Origin: an uncultured bacterium
Lineage (GTDB): Bacteria; Actinomycetota; Aquicultoria; SKW223; CALKMS01
Assembly (NCBI GenBank): GCA_938091145.1
Contig: CALKMS010000152.1
Coordinates: 1-20,627, forward strand
Reading direction: 5' to 3'
Length of the DNA: 20,627 nt
Positions 8,110-16,186 of this stretch are shown here, in pieces. Numbering within the stretch: the first letter of the stretch is position 1; each line of letters starts with the position of its first letter. The notes below the pieces were generated by a model, which made no database searches, was not told the DNA's origin, and saw nothing but the letters and a program-made list of their open reading frames with translations. The position numbers and the translations under genes were made by a program.

Positions 8110-8110
8110 T

Positions 8111-9451
8111 TTAGCCTAACTCCTCTTGAACAACCCTGACCAATTTTTCCGTTAGTTCCTCCGCCAACTCTCGACTTTCTGCCTCTATCATAACCCTTAT
8201 TAATGGTTCCGTTCCAGAGGGTCTTATCAAAATTCTTCCTCGGCCCGCCAAGCTTTCCTCAGCTTTTTTTATTTCTTGGTTAAGGCGTTTGTTCTTTTCC
8301 CAATTTTCTTTTTTGGTAACCCTAACCGACTTAAGAGTTTGGGGATATTTGACAAATTTTTTCTTAAGCTCGCTTAAAGGCTGGTTTTTGACTTTTAAGA
8401 GCTCGGCTAATTTTAAGCTGGTCAACAAGCCGTCGCCAGTAGTGGTATCCTCAAGAAATATGATGTGTCCTGACTGCTCTCCACCCAAGACTGCCCCTTC
8501 CTCAAGCATTGCTTGCAAGACATAGCGATCGCCGACAGGAGTCCGAACAAGCTTGATCCCGTTTTCATTAAGAGCTTTTTCAAAGCCAAGATTTGACATC
8601 ACTGTAGCTACTACCTTATTGTTTTTGAGCTTCCCTTTTTCTTTCAAATAAAAAGCCATCATAGCTAAGATCTCGTCCCCATCAACCGCCTCGCCTTTCT
8701 CGTCAACAGCAATTACCCTATCCCCATCGCCATCATAAGCCAAACCAAGGTTAAGATTTTGAGATATCACCTCGGCTTGTAAGCCACCGGGGTTAGTTGA
8801 GCCACAGTTAACATTGATTTTTGAACCATCCGGAAAACAATTAAGCGCCCTGACGTGCGCCGAGAGAGAAGTAAAAACAGCTGGAGCCAGCTGGCAAGTT
8901 GCGCCAAACCCACAATCCAGAGCAACTTTCAGTCCATCAAGATCGGTCCCGATGCTCTCAGTCAAAAACTGACAGTAAGCTTCTCTCAAGTCGGGACGTT
9001 CGTAGCTCTGGCCCAGCCGAGAACCGAGCTTTGAAAAAGTGGTCTCCTCTTCTATCATCCTTTCTATTTCTTCCTCATCCTGGGTAGCAAGTTTAAAACC
9101 ACGATCATTAAAAAACTTGATGCCGTTATATTCAGGAGGGTTATGCGAAGCAGAAATAACCACTCCGCCAGCTGCTTGTTCTTTCCTTACCAAATAAGCT
9201 AAACCAGGTGTGGGCAAGATCCCCACCCGCCAAACATCAAGACCAGCTGCTAATATTCCTGCAATTAAAGCGTGTTCAAGGAATTTCCCAGAAAGACGAG
9301 TGTCTCGCCCCACCAACACTAAAGGTTGTTTAAAAGGGGCTTCTCGAGCCAAAAAGGTTGCGCCCGCCAGTCCAAGCTTGAAAACCAGTTCGGCACTCAA
9401 ATCCTGATTTGCTAGCCCGCGTACCCCATCAGTACCAAAAAGTTTGGGCAA
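8111..9451 (-). CDS. glmM: Phosphoglucosamine mutase
   Basis: GlmM interconverts glucosamine-6-phosphate and glucosamine-1-phosphate, the step after GlmS. The protein has 446 residues and the full alpha-D-phosphohexomutase plan: N-terminal LFGTDGVRG, the phosphoserine loop ISASHNP with S102, the metal loop DGDGDR (240-245), the sugar loop GGEQSGH (about 323-329) and the phosphate-binding RPSGTEP (410-416). The start is a TTG at 9451, confirmed by GGAGGT three bases upstream and by the position of S102, which matches characterised GlmM. It is followed by glmS with a one-base gap. A weak promoter candidate lies in the gap after rpsI. Confidence 0.97.
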   Translation of the reverse strand: MPKLFGTDGVRGLANQDLSAELVFKLGLAGATFLAREAPFKQPLVLVGRDTRLSGKFLEHALIAGILAAGLDVWRVGILPTPGLAYLVRKEQAAGGVVISASHNPPEYNGIKFFNDRGFKLATQDEEEIERMIEEETTFSKLGSRLGQSYERPDLREAYCQFLTESIGTDLDGLKVALDCGFGATCQLAPAVFTSLSAHVRALNCFPDGSKINVNCGSTNPGGLQAEVISQNLNLGLAYDGDGDRVIAVDEKGEAVDGDEILAMMAFYLKEKGKLKNNKVVATVMSNLGFEKALNENGIKLVRTPVGDRYVLQAMLEEGAVLGGEQSGHIIFLEDTTTGDGLLTSLKLAELLKVKNQPLSELKKKFVKYPQTLKSVRVTKKENWEKNKRLNQEIKKAEESLAGRGRILIRPSGTEPLIRVMIEAESRELAEELTEKLVRVVQEELG

Positions 9452-9475
9452 CTTACCTCCAGCCAGGTTCCGAAG

Positions 9476-9503
9476 TTATTAAAACCTTTTTTTCAATGTT
9501 CAA
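9476..9503 (-). promoter_or_regulatory. Possible glmM promoter
   Basis: In the 76-base gap between rpsI and glmM the minus strand shows TTGAAC (9503-9498), a 16-base spacer and TAATAA (9481-9476), about 24 bases before the glmM start. I see no terminator hairpin after rpsI, so read-through from rplM-rpsI is also possible. Confidence 0.3.
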
Positions 9504-9527
9504 AATAGGAAAGCAGCCAAAAAAGAG

Positions 9528-9938
9528 TTACCTCTTTGACCACTGAGGCGCTTTGCGAGCTTTCTTTAAGCCGTACTTGCGGCGTTCCTTTTCTCGAGGA
9601 TCGCGAGTTAAAAGTCCAGCTTCCTTAAGCTTCTTCCGAAAGTCTTCGTTAACCTGCAAAAGGGCTCGTGAAACCCCCAAAACCAGTGCGCCAACCTGGC
9701 CTGCTTTGCCTCCACCATCAATGTTGGCAATAGTATCATACTTTCCTTCTGTCCCAGTAACTTTAAAAGGCAGAGCCAATCGCCGGCGGAAAAACTCTCG
9801 ACCTCCGAAATAGGTTTCAGCTCGTTGCCCGTTAACCACAATCGTTCCTTTGCCGGGAACTAGCCTTACCCGAGCTACTGACTCCTTGCGCCGACCAGTC
9901 CCAAAATAAACTTCCCCCGGGCTTTTGGTTTTAGCCAT
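9528..9938 (-). CDS. rpsI: 30S ribosomal protein S9
   Basis: S9 is a small-subunit ribosomal protein whose C-terminal tail reaches the P-site tRNA. The 136-residue product shows the family signatures YFGTGRRKESVARVRL near the start, GGGKAGQVGALVLGVSRALL in the middle, and the basic C-terminus KARKAPQWSKR. I place the start at the ATG 9938 (MAKTKSPGE), with a GAGGAAAGG purine tract about eight bases upstream; a longer frame opens at 9971 but adds a non-conserved leader. The start overlaps the end of rplM by eight bases, the usual L13-S9 pair. Confidence 0.97.
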   Translation of the reverse strand: MAKTKSPGEVYFGTGRRKESVARVRLVPGKGTIVVNGQRAETYFGGREFFRRRLALPFKVTGTEGKYDTIANIDGGGKAGQVGALVLGVSRALLQVNEDFRKKLKEAGLLTRDPREKERRKYGLKKARKAPQWSKR

Positions 9939-10410
9939 CAAAGTTTTCTTTCCTTTCCTCCTTAAGATCAATTAATTTTGGTTTCTGCGAATGATGGGGG
10001 TGTTCGCTACCTCTATAGACCTTAAGCTTTTTCAACATTTTCCGCCCCAGGCGATTTTTTGGCAACATCCGTCTCACCGCCTCCTCCACCAAAAGCTCTG
10101 GCTTCTTCTCCCGAAGCTCTCCATAAGAAACCGCCTTCAAATGGCCCAGGTAGCCAGAGTGGCGGTAGCGATACTTGTTTTCTGCCTTCTTTCCAGTAAG
10201 CCTAACTTTTTCAGCATTGATCACCACTACAAAATCTCCAGTGTCCACATGGGGAGTAAAAATAGGCTTGTGCTTTCCTCTTAACAATGCTGCTATCTTT
10301 GTAGCCAGCCGACCAAGAGGAATATCGGTGGCATCAACCAAAAACCAGTCCCGCTCGACCTCCTCTTTTCTGGCCATGTAAGTTTTAGCTTTTATTCCAC
10401 CAAGACCCAA
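9931..10410 (-). CDS. rplM: 50S ribosomal protein L13
   Basis: L13 is an early-assembly large-subunit protein. The product has VDATDIPLGRLATKIA, then VRLTGKKAENKYRYRHSGYLG, then RMLPKNRLGRKMLKKLKVY, all family hallmarks. The start is decided by context. The conserved N-terminus KTYMARKEEVERDWF aligns with the KTFTAKPE start of other L13 proteins, so the internal ATG at 10377 is too late. The TTG at 10410 has AAGGAGG four bases upstream and gives 159 residues with a short extra leader. Promoter elements lie just upstream, divergent from hppA. rpsI follows with overlap. Confidence 0.96.
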   Translation of the reverse strand: MGLGGIKAKTYMARKEEVERDWFLVDATDIPLGRLATKIAALLRGKHKPIFTPHVDTGDFVVVINAEKVRLTGKKAENKYRYRHSGYLGHLKAVSYGELREKKPELLVEEAVRRMLPKNRLGRKMLKKLKVYRGSEHPHHSQKPKLIDLKEERKENFDG

Positions 10411-10436
10411 CTATCCTCCTTAAAAAACAGCTGATT

Positions 10437-10465
10437 ATTCTATAACGCCTAAGTTTCCATGTCAA
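10437..10465 (-). promoter_or_regulatory. Promoter of rplM-rpsI
   Basis: On the minus strand TTGACA (10465-10460) is followed after 17 bases by TAGAAT (10442-10437). This near-consensus sigma-70-type pair lies about 27 bases ahead of the rplM TTG start and its AAGGAGG. Confidence 0.75.
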
Positions 10466-10590
10466 TCCGCGCCTCTTAAACCAAAGATTTCCTGTTAAAG
10501 CTTTCATTAATAAGGCTCAGCTAGTCCGATGCTTTGCAACTTACTTTTTGCTCTCGCCCTGCTGTCAGCCTCTTCTCATGATTTTTTTCA

Positions 10591-10620
10591 TTGACATTGG
10601 TAGTTCTTTTCTTATTTAAT
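10591..10620 (+). promoter_or_regulatory. Promoter of hppA
   Basis: TTGACA (10591-10596) and TTTAAT (10615-10620) are 18 bases apart, 32 bases before the hppA ATG. The 125 bases between this and the rplM promoter (10466-10590) hold no ORF or hairpin that I can support. Confidence 0.65.
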
Positions 10621-10652
10621 AGTGAAAAAAATTTAAATAAGGAGGCAGTCTT

Positions 10653-12674
10653 ATGATCTGGATTTGGCTGGTTGTCTTATCGGGAGCGATCGGCATTGGT
10701 GTGGCTTTTTATTTTAAGTCAAAAGTTGCTTCTTACCCAGAAGGAAATGAAAGAATGAACTACATTTCTTCCTTAATTCGCCAGGGAGCAATGGCTTTTT
10801 TAAAACGCGAGTTTTCAACGCTGGTGCCGTTTATTTTTCTGGTTGCCTTGGCTATTGGTCTGCTCCTCTACGACCCCTCTTATCCGTTTAAAAGCTGGTT
10901 CACCGCTCTTTCTTATGTCATTGGTGGTGCTTGCTCAATTCTTGCTAGCTGGATTGGGATGAACGCCGCTACCATAGCCAATGTAAAAACCGCCCAAGCG
11001 GCTACTAAAGGGCGTTCAGAAGCCTTGGGCGTCGCTTTTTCTGGCGGCGCTGTTATGGGTCTTACAGTAGCCAGTCTGGGAGTTCTGGGTTTAGGCTTGC
11101 TCTACATAGCATTTACTTCTCTGCCACGGCCCGAAGAGATTATTAGCGGTTTCTCCATGGGAGCCAGTTCAGTTGCCCTTTTTGCTCGTGTCGGCGGCGG
11201 AATTTATACCAAATCAGCCGATGTAGGCGCCGATCTAGTTGGCAAAGTAGAGGCAGGGATTCCCGAAGATGACCCCCGCAATCCAGCTGTCATTGCTGAC
11301 AATGTCGGTGACAATGTCGGTGACGTTGCGGGCATGGGCGCTGATCTTTTTGAGTCCTATGTCGGAGCAGTAGTAGCAACAATTGCCTTAGGCGCTGCTG
11401 TGGCCATCTCTAAGTTTGAACTGATGTCTTACCCTCTTTTTCTCATTGCTTTGGGAACAATCGCTTCAATTATTTCTTCCCTTCTTTTTAAAGTCTTTGA
11501 AAAACTAAACCCAGCCGAGGCCCTGCGTTATATTACTTATTTAGCTGGTTTTCTTACCATCATTGGAAGTTTTGTTCTGGTTAAAGTTTTGGCCATCGAT
11601 TTGGGAGTTTTTTGGGCAACCGTAGCGGGAATTGTCGCCGGAATGGTTATTGGTGGTGTTTCTGAATATTTCACTTCTGGCAAACCAATTATTGAAATTG
11701 CCCGTTCAGCTACCACCGGTGCCGCTACCAATATAATCTCGGGCCTGGCAACGGGGATGCTTTCAACTGTTTTGCCAGTTGTTGCTGTTTGTGCTGGAGT
11801 TTTTATCTCTGCGACCCTGACAAGCGGTTTCAACCCCCTTTACGGCATTGCAGCAGCAGGTGTTGGCATGCTTTCCACCATTGGAATCACTATGTCGGTT
11901 GACGCTTACGGCCCCATCGCTGACAATGCTGGCGGTATTGCTGAAATGAGCAATTTGGGCAAAGAAGTAAGAGAAATAACCGATGGCCTGGATGCTCTTG
12001 GCAACACCACTGCTGCCATAGGCAAAGGGTTCGCTATTGGTTCAGCAGCTTTAACAGCTTTAGCTTTCTTAGCTGCTTATGCTTCTGTTAGCGGGCTAGC
12101 TCAGTCCGGCATCAATCTAACAAAATTTGAGGTTGTTATTGGCCTTTTTCTCGGCGGTTGTATGCCTTTTCTCTTTGCTGCTCTTACTATGCAAGCAGTT
12201 GGCCGAACAGCTTATAAAATCGTTGAAGAAGTGCGAAGACAGTTTAGAGAAATCAAAGGTCTTTTGGAAGGGAAAGCCGATCCTGATCCAGCCACCTGCG
12301 TCGATATTACTACTCGTTCAGCTATTCGGGAGATGATAATCCCTGGTATCCTCGCTTTAATCGTCCCCCTTTTAATTGGAATCTTGCTCGGCCCCGAAGC
12401 GCTGGGCGGATTTTTAGCCGGCGCTATCTTGGCTGGTTTCTTTTTAGCCCTCATGATGGCAAACGCTGGTGGTGCCTGGGACAACGCTAAAAAATATATT
12501 GAAAAAGGCGAGTTTGGCGGTAAAGGCTCAGAGGCTCACAAAGCAGCCATTGTTGGTGATACTGTAGGCGACCCTTTTAAAGATACCAGCGGGCCTTCAA
12601 TGAACATCTTGATAAAGCTGATGTCGGTTGTTTCGCTAGTTTTTGCTCCATTTCTAGTCCGGCTCTTTTCCTAA
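10653..12674 (+). CDS. hppA: Membrane-bound ion-pumping pyrophosphatase, K+-dependent type
   Basis: This enzyme couples hydrolysis of pyrophosphate to pumping of H+ or Na+ across the membrane. At 673 residues, with about 16 hydrophobic segments, it has the typical length. The catalytic loops are present: GGGIYTKSADVGADLVGK with D190 and D194, EDDPRNPAVIADNVGDNVGD, and the C-terminal DTVGDPFKDTSGPS. The GNTTAAIGKG motif carries A454 and G457 at the positions that are Lys and Thr in K+-independent enzymes, so this belongs to the K+-dependent class. H+ versus Na+ specificity cannot be decided by eye. AAGGAGG lies seven bases before the ATG. It is transcribed alone, towards the origin, opposite to its neighbours. 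Confidence 0.97.
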   Translation: MIWIWLVVLSGAIGIGVAFYFKSKVASYPEGNERMNYISSLIRQGAMAFLKREFSTLVPFIFLVALAIGLLLYDPSYPFKSWFTALSYVIGGACSILASWIGMNAATIANVKTAQAATKGRSEALGVAFSGGAVMGLTVASLGVLGLGLLYIAFTSLPRPEEIISGFSMGASSVALFARVGGGIYTKSADVGADLVGKVEAGIPEDDPRNPAVIADNVGDNVGDVAGMGADLFESYVGAVVATIALGAAVAISKFELMSYPLFLIALGTIASIISSLLFKVFEKLNPAEALRYITYLAGFLTIIGSFVLVKVLAIDLGVFWATVAGIVAGMVIGGVSEYFTSGKPIIEIARSATTGAATNIISGLATGMLSTVLPVVAVCAGVFISATLTSGFNPLYGIAAAGVGMLSTIGITMSVDAYGPIADNAGGIAEMSNLGKEVREITDGLDALGNTTAAIGKGFAIGSAALTALAFLAAYASVSGLAQSGINLTKFEVVIGLFLGGCMPFLFAALTMQAVGRTAYKIVEEVRRQFREIKGLLEGKADPDPATCVDITTRSAIREMIIPGILALIVPLLIGILLGPEALGGFLAGAILAGFFLALMMANAGGAWDNAKKYIEKGEFGGKGSEAHKAAIVGDTVGDPFKDTSGPSMNILIKLMSVVSLVFAPFLVRLFS

Positions 12675-12743
12675 AAAATTCCAATCTTTAAAGAGATTTG
12701 CTTGGGTTTTCAAAGTTTTTTAAAGCTCTCAATCAATTCTGAC

Positions 12744-12764
12744 TGGTTTTAGCAAATAAAACCA
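12744..12764. terminator. Candidate terminator hairpin between hppA and ddl
   Basis: TGGTTTTA, a GCAAA loop and TAAAACCA form a perfect 8-bp stem in the 161-base gap where hppA and ddl converge. No clean T-run follows on either strand, and the stem is AT-rich, so this may be a weak bidirectional terminator. No other convincing element was seen in this gap. Confidence 0.35.
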
Positions 12765-12835
12765 TATGAAAAAATTGAAAAATTTTCCAAATCTTGATTA
12801 AAAAACGAAATAGTGGGCTCTATCTCAAAGAAAAC

Positions 12836-13822
12836 TCAAGCCCTTTGTCTTCTCTGTCTGGTTTTTTGCTCTTCTAAGGCCAGGTCTATTAACATTTGAC
12901 AAAGCTCAGGAAAGCTGATTCCCGCTGCCTGAGCTTCCTTAGGAAAAAGACTGTTAGCTGTCAAGCCCGGAATGGTGTTAACTTCCGAAACTAAGAATTT
13001 GTCATTTTTTGTCAAAAACATATCCACCCGAGCAAACCCTCGGCAACTCAAGGCGCGGTAGGCTCTCGTAGCTATTGATTGAGCCTCTTGAGTCAATTCT
13101 TGTGAAAGCGGTGCTGGAGTTATCTCTTCAGCCAGCTCAGGGGTGTATTTTGCTTCAAAATCAAAAATTTCTTTTTTTGGCCGAATTTCGATAGGCGGAA
13201 GGGGCAATAAAGAATAATTGCCAATCACCCCCACCTGAATCTCCCTTCCTTCGATACGCTCTTCCACAATTACAGTAGGATCGTAAATAAAGGCAAGCTC
13301 CATGGCTTTCGGCAACTCTTTTTCCGTCCTGACCAAAGAAACGCCCACGCTTGAACCCTGAGCCACCGGCTTTACCACCACTGGGTAACCTAGTTCGGCC
13401 ACGGCTCGTTTTAAGCGAGACGGTTCCTCTCGCCATTCGGTTTCAGAAAAAAAAATATAATTGGCGGTCTCCAGTCCTTCAGCCCGAAAAATCTTCTTAG
13501 AACTCAACTTATCAATTGCTAAAGCACTCCCTAAGACACCCGATCCAGTGTAAGGCAAGCCGAGTATCTCCAAAACGCCTTGAACAGTTCCATCTTCCCC
13601 CGGTCGACCGTGAAGGGCAACGAAAACTACTTCCGGCGCAAGCTTTTTTAAATTTTCCACGAGATTACGGTCAAGCTCTAAAGAAAAAACCTCATGGCCA
13701 AGAGAAGAAAGAGCTTTAGCGACTTCGCTTCCTGACATGCGAGAAATTTCAGCCTCACTTGAAGGACCACCTACCAAAACCACTATCCTTCTCTTTTGAT
13801 TGGAAGTCCTGGTTGGCCTCAC
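12836..13822 (-). CDS. ddl: D-alanine--D-alanine ligase
   Basis: Ddl joins two D-alanines with ATP to make the dipeptide used in peptidoglycan precursors. The 328-residue protein shows the ATP-grasp fold: LVGGPSSEAEIS at the N-terminus, HGRPGEDGTVQG, LPYTGSGVLGSALAIDK, the ATP-binding VVKPVAQGSSVGVS, VEERIEGREI, and the Mg site FARVDMFL with EVNTIPGLT. The start is a GTG at 13822, three bases after the parB stop; no strong Shine-Dalgarno is visible, so translational coupling to parB is likely. Placement directly behind parAB is unusual for ddl. Nothing in the sequence suggests the D-Ala-D-Lac variant, but I cannot exclude it. Confidence 0.96.
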   Translation of the reverse strand: MRPTRTSNQKRRIVVLVGGPSSEAEISRMSGSEVAKALSSLGHEVFSLELDRNLVENLKKLAPEVVFVALHGRPGEDGTVQGVLEILGLPYTGSGVLGSALAIDKLSSKKIFRAEGLETANYIFFSETEWREEPSRLKRAVAELGYPVVVKPVAQGSSVGVSLVRTEKELPKAMELAFIYDPTVIVEERIEGREIQVGVIGNYSLLPLPPIEIRPKKEIFDFEAKYTPELAEEITPAPLSQELTQEAQSIATRAYRALSCRGFARVDMFLTKNDKFLVSEVNTIPGLTANSLFPKEAQAAGISFPELCQMLIDLALEEQKTRQRRQRA

Positions 13823-13825
13823 TTC

Positions 13826-14680
13826 TCAAGAATTGCCCTGGAGGTCTTCCGATGTCACCCTCTGACAAAATTCTTCCAGTTCAGCAATTGATTTAAAAAT
13901 GAGTTCAACCTTCACCTTTTTCAGTGTTTGACGAGCTCTTACTGGCACTTTAAAAAACCTTCTTAAAGTCCTTACCACAAGTTTCAAATCCTCCGGTTGT
14001 TCTTTTTTTGTCTGCGTTGGTGGTAAATTTAAAAGTTGAGCTTGCTTCTCGGCTTCTCTCACCGATAGACCCTCGCTGATTATCTTCTCAGCCAGTCTTA
14101 GCTGTTTTTCCTCGTCTTTAACTGCCAGAATGGCTCGAGCATGGCCGGCTGTCAGCTCCCCATCGGCTAACAATTGCTGAACGGCTGGAGGGAGAGAAAG
14201 GAGGCGAAGGGAATTGGCTACAGCCGAGCGGCTTTTCCCAATCTTCTCCGCCAACTCTTCCTGCGTCAAACCAAACCGAGTGACAAGTTCTTGATAAGCA
14301 CGCGCTTCCTCAATAGCATTTAAATCTTCGCGATGGAGGTTTTCTACCAGTGCCATTTCCAATGAGTCCGCTTCGTCTGCTTGTTTTATCACCGCAGGAA
14401 TTGTTTTCAGCCCCGCTTCCTTAGCCGCTCGCCATCGCCTCTCGCCAGCAATTAGCTCATACTCAAACCCTTTGCTTCTAACTACAATTGGCTGAATTAC
14501 TCCCATCTTCTTAACTGACTCCACCAGTTCTTTAAAGGCCTCTCCATCAAATTGCTGTCGCGGTTGGTTGGGATTGGGTTTTACTTCGCTAACTTCAATT
14601 TCCTTTACTTTTAAGCCTTTTTCTTCGGTTAGAGTAGGGATGAGGGCGCTCAAGCCTTTGCCTAAGCCTTTTTTAGCCAC
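13826..14680 (-). CDS. parB: Chromosome partitioning protein ParB
   Basis: ParB binds parS sites, spreads as a CTP-dependent clamp and recruits SMC and ParA for origin segregation. The 284 residues contain the typical N-terminus KKGLGKGLSALIP, the GERRWRA CTP-binding box (79-85), ENLHREDLN (113-121), a helix-turn-helix (TQEELAEKIGKSRSAVANSL, about 139-158) and a C-terminal dimerisation region after a linker. The GTG start at 14680 overlaps the parA stop by eight bases and has GGAGGTGAT five bases upstream. A perfect parS lies 1.5 kb away in rsmG, matching what this HTH class recognises. Confidence 0.97.
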   Translation of the reverse strand: MAKKGLGKGLSALIPTLTEEKGLKVKEIEVSEVKPNPNQPRQQFDGEAFKELVESVKKMGVIQPIVVRSKGFEYELIAGERRWRAAKEAGLKTIPAVIKQADEADSLEMALVENLHREDLNAIEEARAYQELVTRFGLTQEELAEKIGKSRSAVANSLRLLSLPPAVQQLLADGELTAGHARAILAVKDEEKQLRLAEKIISEGLSVREAEKQAQLLNLPPTQTKKEQPEDLKLVVRTLRRFFKVPVRARQTLKKVKVELIFKSIAELEEFCQRVTSEDLQGNS

Positions 14681-15431
14681 GACGCATCACCTCCCGAGTA
14701 ACTTTCCGATAAGCCTCAGCCCCCTTAGAATTGGGATCATAAATTAAAATCGGCTGCCCATGGCTTGGGGCTTCGCTCAAACGGATATTTCTGGGAACAA
14801 CGGTTTCAAACACCAAATCACCAAAGTAGGCTCGCACTTCTTCGCTAACCTGGTGAGAAAGCTTTGTCCGGGTATCGTACATGGTTAAAAGCACACCCAT
14901 AATTTCCAAGTCAGGATTTAAGTTGGTGCGGACAAGCTTAATTGTTTCCATAAGTTTACTAACTCCTTCCAGGGCGTAGTATTCACATTGTATGGGTATT
15001 ATTAACTCCTCCGCTGCTGCCAAGGCGTTAACCGTCAAGAGGCCGAGAGAAGGAGGAGAATCAATAATCAAAAAATCAAACCTTTTTTTGACTTCTTCTA
15101 AAGCTTTTTTTAGTTTGTATTCGCGAGAAAAAGCAGCAACAAGTTCAATTTCTGCTCCGGCTAGTTCAATAGTCGAAGGAACCAGCCAAAGATTTTTGAT
15201 GCTCGTTTCCAGCATTATTTCCGAAACCTTTTTATCGCCTACAAGAGCGTGATAAACGCAGGGCCCATTTGATATGTTAAAACCCAGCCCACTAGTAGCA
15301 TTGCTTTGAGGATCGATGTCCACCAGCAAGGTTTTTTTGTTAGCTTTTGCAAGATAGGCAGCTATATTAATCGCAGTGGTGCTTTTGCCCACACCGCCCT
15401 TTTGATTTACCACCGCTATACTCTTGCCCAT
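14673..15431 (-). CDS. parA: Chromosome partitioning ATPase ParA/Soj
   Basis: ParA is a Walker-type ATPase that binds DNA non-specifically and moves ParB-parS complexes; in Bacillus, Soj also controls DnaA. The 252-residue protein has the deviant Walker A KGGVGKST (11-18), VDIDPQSNAT for Walker A', and DFLIIDSPPSLG for Walker B, with no N-terminal HTH, so it is the short chromosomal type. Its ATG has no Shine-Dalgarno; instead a TATACT lies seven bases upstream, so transcription probably begins at the start codon. parB overlaps its end. Confidence 0.97.
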   Translation of the reverse strand: MGKSIAVVNQKGGVGKSTTAINIAAYLAKANKKTLLVDIDPQSNATSGLGFNISNGPCVYHALVGDKKVSEIMLETSIKNLWLVPSTIELAGAEIELVAAFSREYKLKKALEEVKKRFDFLIIDSPPSLGLLTVNALAAAEELIIPIQCEYYALEGVSKLMETIKLVRTNLNPDLEIMGVLLTMYDTRTKLSHQVSEEVRAYFGDLVFETVVPRNIRLSEAPSHGQPILIYDPNSKGAEAYRKVTREVMRRG

Positions 15432-15438
15432 CGATAAT

Positions 15439-15466
15439 AGTATAGCAAATATTGTTTTGCCAGCAA
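15439..15466 (-). promoter_or_regulatory. Leaderless promoter of parA-parB-ddl
   Basis: On the minus strand TTGCTG (15466-15461), a 16-base spacer and TATACT (15444-15439) fill the 42-base gap after rsmG. Only seven bases separate the -10 from the parA ATG, which places the likely transcription start at the A of the ATG. Confidence 0.6.
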
Positions 15467-15473
15467 GTTATTT

Positions 15474-16172
15474 TCAAATCCGCTTCACAATTGACAAAAA
15501 GCGGGGGTGAGAAAGAAAGGAGTGTTCAAATTTTTCTTGTTTACATAGTTGGTATCCATTTAAAGGCTCTTTGCTGAAAACCTCCTTTAGCTTTTTCGCC
15601 GTAGCTTCCCCCTGATAAAACACCACTAATCCTCCCTTGCTCACGAGTGGTTTAAGTTTTGCCAACAAATCGAAAAAACTACCAAACGCCCGAGAAAAAA
15701 CCAAAGTATATTTAACGTCTTCGGTGTCCAGGCGACTTAATTCCTCTATTCTTCTCTCCAACACCCTGACATCTTTGATCTTCAATTCGCGCTGAATCTT
15801 CCGAAGAAAAACCGCTTTTTTTGCAGCTGGCTCAATTAAATCAAGAGACCAACCACCAAAAAAAATCTTGATAGGAAGGGAGGGAATGCCAGCTCCTGCC
15901 CCCACATCTGCTGCTTTCTGGCCACTTAAACGAACTTTAGTCTTAAAAAAAAGAAGGGAATCTAAAATTAACAAATTTATTATGTCCTCTATTTTTTGAT
16001 AACCAACCAGACGAGTTTTCTGATTGTAGTAATGGATCAAAAAAGCGTACTGAATAAGAGTTTCTAACTGATCGGCGTCGGCTCTAAGAGAAATTTCTCT
16101 CAATCCTTCAGTGAGCAATTTTTTTGCTTTAATTGTTTCACGTGAAACAAACAACTGATACCTACTTGCCAA
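15474..16172 (-). CDS. rsmG: 16S rRNA (guanine-N7) methyltransferase RsmG
   Basis: RsmG (GidB) methylates N7 of G527 in 16S rRNA using SAM. The 232-residue protein carries the SAM-binding loop DVGAGAGIPSLPI, LIEPAAKKAVFLRK, RRIEEL and the FSRAFGSF motif of the family. Family members usually have DvGsGaGfPG here; this version has Ile-Pro-Ser instead of Phe-Pro-Gly. The TTG at 16172 is the first start; no Shine-Dalgarno is obvious and a TTG at 16154 is an alternative. A parS site lies in the codons for FVSRETI. The gene follows jag after 14 bases. Confidence 0.94.
   Translation of the reverse strand: MASRYQLFVSRETIKAKKLLTEGLREISLRADADQLETLIQYAFLIHYYNQKTRLVGYQKIEDIINLLILDSLLFFKTKVRLSGQKAADVGAGAGIPSLPIKIFFGGWSLDLIEPAAKKAVFLRKIQRELKIKDVRVLERRIEELSRLDTEDVKYTLVFSRAFGSFFDLLAKLKPLVSKGGLVVFYQGEATAKKLKEVFSKEPLNGYQLCKQEKFEHSFLSHPRFLSIVKRI
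16134..16149. promoter_or_regulatory. parS: parS centromere site
   Basis: TGTTTCACGTGAAACA is a perfect 16-bp palindrome, identical to the consensus parS bound by chromosomal ParB proteins. It overlaps codons 8-13 of rsmG, where parS is also found in other bacteria, and lies about 2.2 kb from the probable oriC, next to parA and parB. Confidence 0.95.
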
Positions 16173-16186
16173 AACTGCCCGTTTAA

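Noticed and set aside
8100..8115. glmS ribozyme or leader.
   Set aside because: Only one base separates glmM and glmS, so there is no space for it.
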